Source: Pseudoglutamicibacter albus (GTDB lineage Bacteria > Actinomycetota > Actinomycetes > Actinomycetales > Micrococcaceae). Taken from it: a DNA stretch of 64,000 nt. Numbering within the stretch: position 1 is the stretch's first letter; each line of letters starts with the position of its first letter. The notes beneath the pieces were generated by a model. The model saw only the letters and a program-made list of their open reading frames with translations. It was not told the DNA's origin and ran no database searches. Location: contig NZ_JAKRCW010000007.1 of assembly GCF_022346425.1 (NCBI RefSeq), positions 50,344 to 114,343 on the forward strand. The letters run 5' to 3'. Position numbers and translations under genes: made by a program. Positions 61,841 through 64,000 of this stretch are shown here, in pieces.

Positions 61841-62188
61841 GTGTCCCATGTCCTTTTGACCGGCAGCATCAAAGTCATAGAACAAGCCGCCGATGCGGTG
61901 GGCCAGATGGGCACGTTCATCCTGGTGGGCGGTGCGCCTGCAGAGGCACGGTTCTCCATGGACCACATGCGCACCTTGTTCGGTAAGACAGTGGTGGGCA
62001 CGCTCGGCGGCTCGTCCAACAGCCGCACGCTGATCCCTGCGCTGATCGACCTCTACCGTCAAGGGCGCTTCCCGTTCGACCGGCTCGTGTCTTTCTATGG
62101 TTTCGACGTGCTCGACCAGGCGATCGCCGATGCCCATGAGGGCGGCACCATCAAGGCTGTCCTGAAGGTCTCGACCGCTGACCAGTAG
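61841..62188 (+). pseudogene. C-terminal remnant of a zinc-type alcohol dehydrogenase
   Basis: From about 61850 the frame encodes TGSIKVIEQAADAVGQMGTF, ILVGGAPAEARFSMDHMR and GTLGGSSNSRTLIPALIDLY, ending AHEGGTIKAVLKVS. This is the last third of a medium-chain (aryl-)alcohol dehydrogenase: the end of the Rossmann fold and the C-terminus. The catalytic zinc-binding N-terminal domain and the GxGxxG nucleotide motif are missing. The start region (GTG 61841) has no ribosome site. The fragment lies 32 bases before an aldehyde dehydrogenase, and such alcohol/aldehyde dehydrogenase pairs are common, so it is probably the remains of the partner gene. Confidence 0.8.
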
Positions 62189-62220
62189 TCTCTTAGTACT
62201 TCCAAACGAAAGGAATAGAC

Positions 62221-63699
62221 ATGTCTGCAGCTCAGTCCTCATACGCTGATCTGATCTCTGAAGACCTCTACATCGGTGGTTGGCGCGCTGGAACATCCCA
62301 GGGTTCTGCCACTACCGTGAACCCGTTCAATGACGAACCGATCGCGACCATCCGTCAGGCTTCCCAAGAAGACGTCGATGCCGCCTACGAGGCAGCGGCA
62401 GATGCCCAACGCGAGTGGGCCGCTCTCCCGCCCAAGGAACGCGGCGCGGTCCTCAACAGGGCCGCGGATTGGATCGAGGAGAATCAGGGCGCGATCATCG
62501 AATTGATCCGCGCGGAGTCCGGCTCGAGTGCGCTCAAGGCGACGGTCGAGGCCGGCTTGGCTGTCGGCTCGCTGCGCGAGGCCGCTACTTTCCCGACCCG
62601 CATCACTGGGCAGATCCTGCCGTCCAACACCCCTGGCAAAACTAACTACGTTTTCCGTGAACCGCTGGGTGTGGTGGGTGTCATTAGCCCGTGGAACTTC
62701 CCGTTCACGCTGTCGATGCGTTCGGTCGCGCCAGCATTGGGTTGCGGTAACGCGGTGGTTCTCAAGCCGGCATCTGACACACCGCTGACCGGCGGTCTCC
62801 TGCTGGCCAAGATTTTCGAGGCGGCTGGATTGCCAGCAGGCGTGCTCAATGTTGTTGTTGGTGCTGGTTCGGAGATTGGCGATTACTTCGTGGAGCACCC
62901 TACCCCGCGTCTGATCTCTTTCACGGGTTCCACCCCGGTAGGTAAGGGCGTGGGCCGTACGGCGGTTGGCGGTGAACATATCAAGAAGGTCGCGCTCGAG
63001 CTGGGCGGTAACGCTCCGTTCGTTGTCCTCGACGATGCGGACCTGGATAAGGCTGTTGGCGCTGCGATCATGGGTAAGTTCCTTCACCAGGGACAGATCT
63101 GCATGTCAGTCAACCGCATCATTGTCCAGGCCCCGCTCTATGACGACTTCGTTGATGCATACGCTAAGCGCGCCGCATCCATCGCTTATGGCGACCAGAT
63201 GGATGACAACACCATCGTTGGCCCGGTGATCAACGACAGTCAGCTGAAGTCTGTGACTGCCAAGATCGAACAGGCTCGCGAAGAAGGCGCGCGTGAGGTT
63301 CTGGCTGGGCCTATTGAGGGGCGTTTGATCGCTCCGCACGTATTCGCTGATGTGACCCCGGAGATGGAGCTGTTCCGTGAAGAAATCTTCGGCCCGGTTG
63401 TCGGGATCATCAAGGCCAACGATGAGGCCCACGCGCTCGAACTCGCGAACGACACCGAGTTCGGCCTTTCTTCGGCTGTGTACACACAAGACCTGAGTCG
63501 CGGTCTGCGTTTTGCCCGCGAAGTGAAGGCCGGTATGACCCACGTCAATGACATCACCGTCAACGATGAAGCACACGTGATGTTTGGCGGGGAGAAGAAC
63601 TCGGGCCTTGGGCGTTTCAACGGCGAGTGGGCCATCGAAGAGTTCACTACCGATCACTGGGTCAGCGTCTCGGAAGGAACGGACCAGTTCCCGTTCTAA
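62221..63699 (+). CDS. Aldehyde dehydrogenase (benzaldehyde-dehydrogenase-like)
   Basis: A 492-residue NAD(P) enzyme oxidising an aldehyde to an acid. SPWNFPFTLSMRSVAPALGCG and FTGSTPVGKGVG bind the cofactor, ELGGNAPFVVLDDADLD carries the general-base Glu, and HQGQICMSVNRI has the catalytic Cys. PEMELFREEIFGPVVGI and MTHVNDITVNDEAHVMFGGEKNSGLGRFNG complete the family. Closest in style are benzaldehyde/vanillin-type dehydrogenases, but the substrate is not proven. ATG 62221 has AAAGGAA upstream. The preceding alcohol dehydrogenase is a fragment, so this gene may no longer work in its original pathway. Confidence 0.93.
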   Translation: MSAAQSSYADLISEDLYIGGWRAGTSQGSATTVNPFNDEPIATIRQASQEDVDAAYEAAADAQREWAALPPKERGAVLNRAADWIEENQGAIIELIRAESGSSALKATVEAGLAVGSLREAATFPTRITGQILPSNTPGKTNYVFREPLGVVGVISPWNFPFTLSMRSVAPALGCGNAVVLKPASDTPLTGGLLLAKIFEAAGLPAGVLNVVVGAGSEIGDYFVEHPTPRLISFTGSTPVGKGVGRTAVGGEHIKKVALELGGNAPFVVLDDADLDKAVGAAIMGKFLHQGQICMSVNRIIVQAPLYDDFVDAYAKRAASIAYGDQMDDNTIVGPVINDSQLKSVTAKIEQAREEGAREVLAGPIEGRLIAPHVFADVTPEMELFREEIFGPVVGIIKANDEAHALELANDTEFGLSSAVYTQDLSRGLRFAREVKAGMTHVNDITVNDEAHVMFGGEKNSGLGRFNGEWAIEEFTTDHWVSVSEGTDQFPF

Positions 63700-63738
63700 T
63701 GAATCATCTACGTTGCAGCTGATATAGGACGCGGCGCA

Positions 63739-63784
63739 AACGGTAAGTGCGGCCTTGTTGTAAGCAGGGGCCGCACTTACCGTT
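63739..63784 (+). terminator. Terminator after the aldehyde dehydrogenase
   Basis: A perfect 16-bp stem (63739-63754 with 63769-63784) with a 14-base loop lies 40 bases after the stop codon. Confidence 0.8.
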
Positions 63785-63845
63785 AAGACACACGACACTG
63801 TGAAATCGAAGATCGATGTGTGTTGTGTTTGTGTTTTATACAGGT

Positions 63846-63904
63846 GTTGGTCCCGATGCTGCGACCGAACCCCTTGTGGGGGGGTTGGGAGCTTCGGGAC
63901 CAAC
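63846..63904 (-). terminator. Hairpin downstream of the 5S rRNA (rRNA operon end)
   Basis: GTTGGTCCCGA (63846-63856) pairs with TCGGGACCAAC (63894-63904), and AACCCC/GGGGTT pair within the loop. On the minus strand it follows the 5S gene by about 13 bases, the expected place for an rRNA operon terminator, though no T-run follows. Confidence 0.65.
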
Positions 63905-63916
63905 ATCCTTTCTATA

Positions 63917-64000
63917 GTGTGTTCGGCGGTGTCCTACTCTCCCACAACCTCCCGGTTGCAGTACCATCGGCGCTGTGGGGCTTAGCTTCCGGGTTCGGGA
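63917..64000 (-). rRNA. rrf: 5S ribosomal RNA, 3' portion (partial, cut by right edge)
   Basis: The reverse complement reads as the 3' two-thirds of 5S rRNA, including TCCCGAACCCGGAAG, TAAGCCCCACAGCG, CCGATGGTACTGC and the end GGACACCGCCGAACAC. The 5' part lies outside the window. Its orientation shows that an rRNA operon comes in from the right on the minus strand. The exact 3' end is uncertain by a few bases. Confidence 0.93.

Overview
The window is GC-rich chromosomal DNA from a high-GC Gram-positive bacterium (Actinobacteria), most likely the Micrococcaceae (Arthrobacter/Rothia/Pseudoglutamicibacter relatives). This placement is inferred from markers seen in the sequence: WhiB1, mycothione reductase, a GarA/OdhI-type FHA protein, a PASTA kinase beside class II DAHP synthase, a fused cytidylate kinase/Der GTPase, and an actinobacterial tad pilus locus. 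No phage, IS element or CRISPR array is visible. Most of the window is core chromosome.

Layout. 1-6.5 kb: end of a fatty-acid oxidation gene, a Rieske Tat-lipoprotein, a NarL-type two-component system divergent from an ABC exporter, and prfB. 6.6-11.3 kb: a tad/Flp pilus operon on the minus strand (TadA, TadB, TadC, a pilin-like peptide, three TadE/TadG-like minor pilins). Divergent from it is a large FHA-TM-FtsK ATPase with three ATPase modules, resembling EssC/EccC of type VII secretion but with no other secretion gene nearby. 15.5-21.5 kb: a membrane protein, whiB1, the PASTA kinase (PknL type), a nucleoside phosphorylase-like protein and aroG. 21.6-31.4 kb: an alpha/beta hydrolase, a membrane protein, a long-chain acyl-CoA synthetase, mycothione reductase, pyruvate carboxylase and a ParA-like ATPase. 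31.7-36.6 kb: a minus-strand block with merR, DUF151 nuclease, ftsR-like merR and garA, then an SseB-like protein, a second FHA protein and meso-diaminopimelate dehydrogenase. 36.8-45.4 kb: more accessory content, with ogt, a VOC protein, a repeat-rich cell-wall-anchored adhesin, a ribbon-helix-helix regulator with a tiny coupled ORF, tRNA-Pro, a lipoprotein, a LysP-type permease and a long-type argG.

45.5-61.7 kb is a long minus-strand block in the order known from mycobacteria: TPR protein, HAD phosphatase, small protein, tlyA, nadK, recN, NUDIX, xerD, parA, scpA, scpB, rluB, tyrA, cmk-der. Here mgtE is inserted on the opposite strand, and steA/pyrG are absent from their usual place between recN and NUDIX. 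Many genes in it overlap by 1-8 bases, so translational coupling is likely. 61.8-64 kb: the C-terminal remnant of an alcohol dehydrogenase, an aldehyde dehydrogenase, and the 3' end of a 5S rRNA whose rRNA operon enters from the right on the minus strand.

Themes. One membrane Ser/Thr kinase and three FHA proteins (the EssC-like ATPase, GarA and a small FHA protein) suggest phospho-threonine signalling. Several proteins carry in-frame tandem duplications in linkers. The least explained items are the orphan EssC-like ATPase, the FHA-SseB-ddh cluster, five 17-bp tandem repeats before parA, and the small ORF coupled to the ribbon-helix-helix gene.
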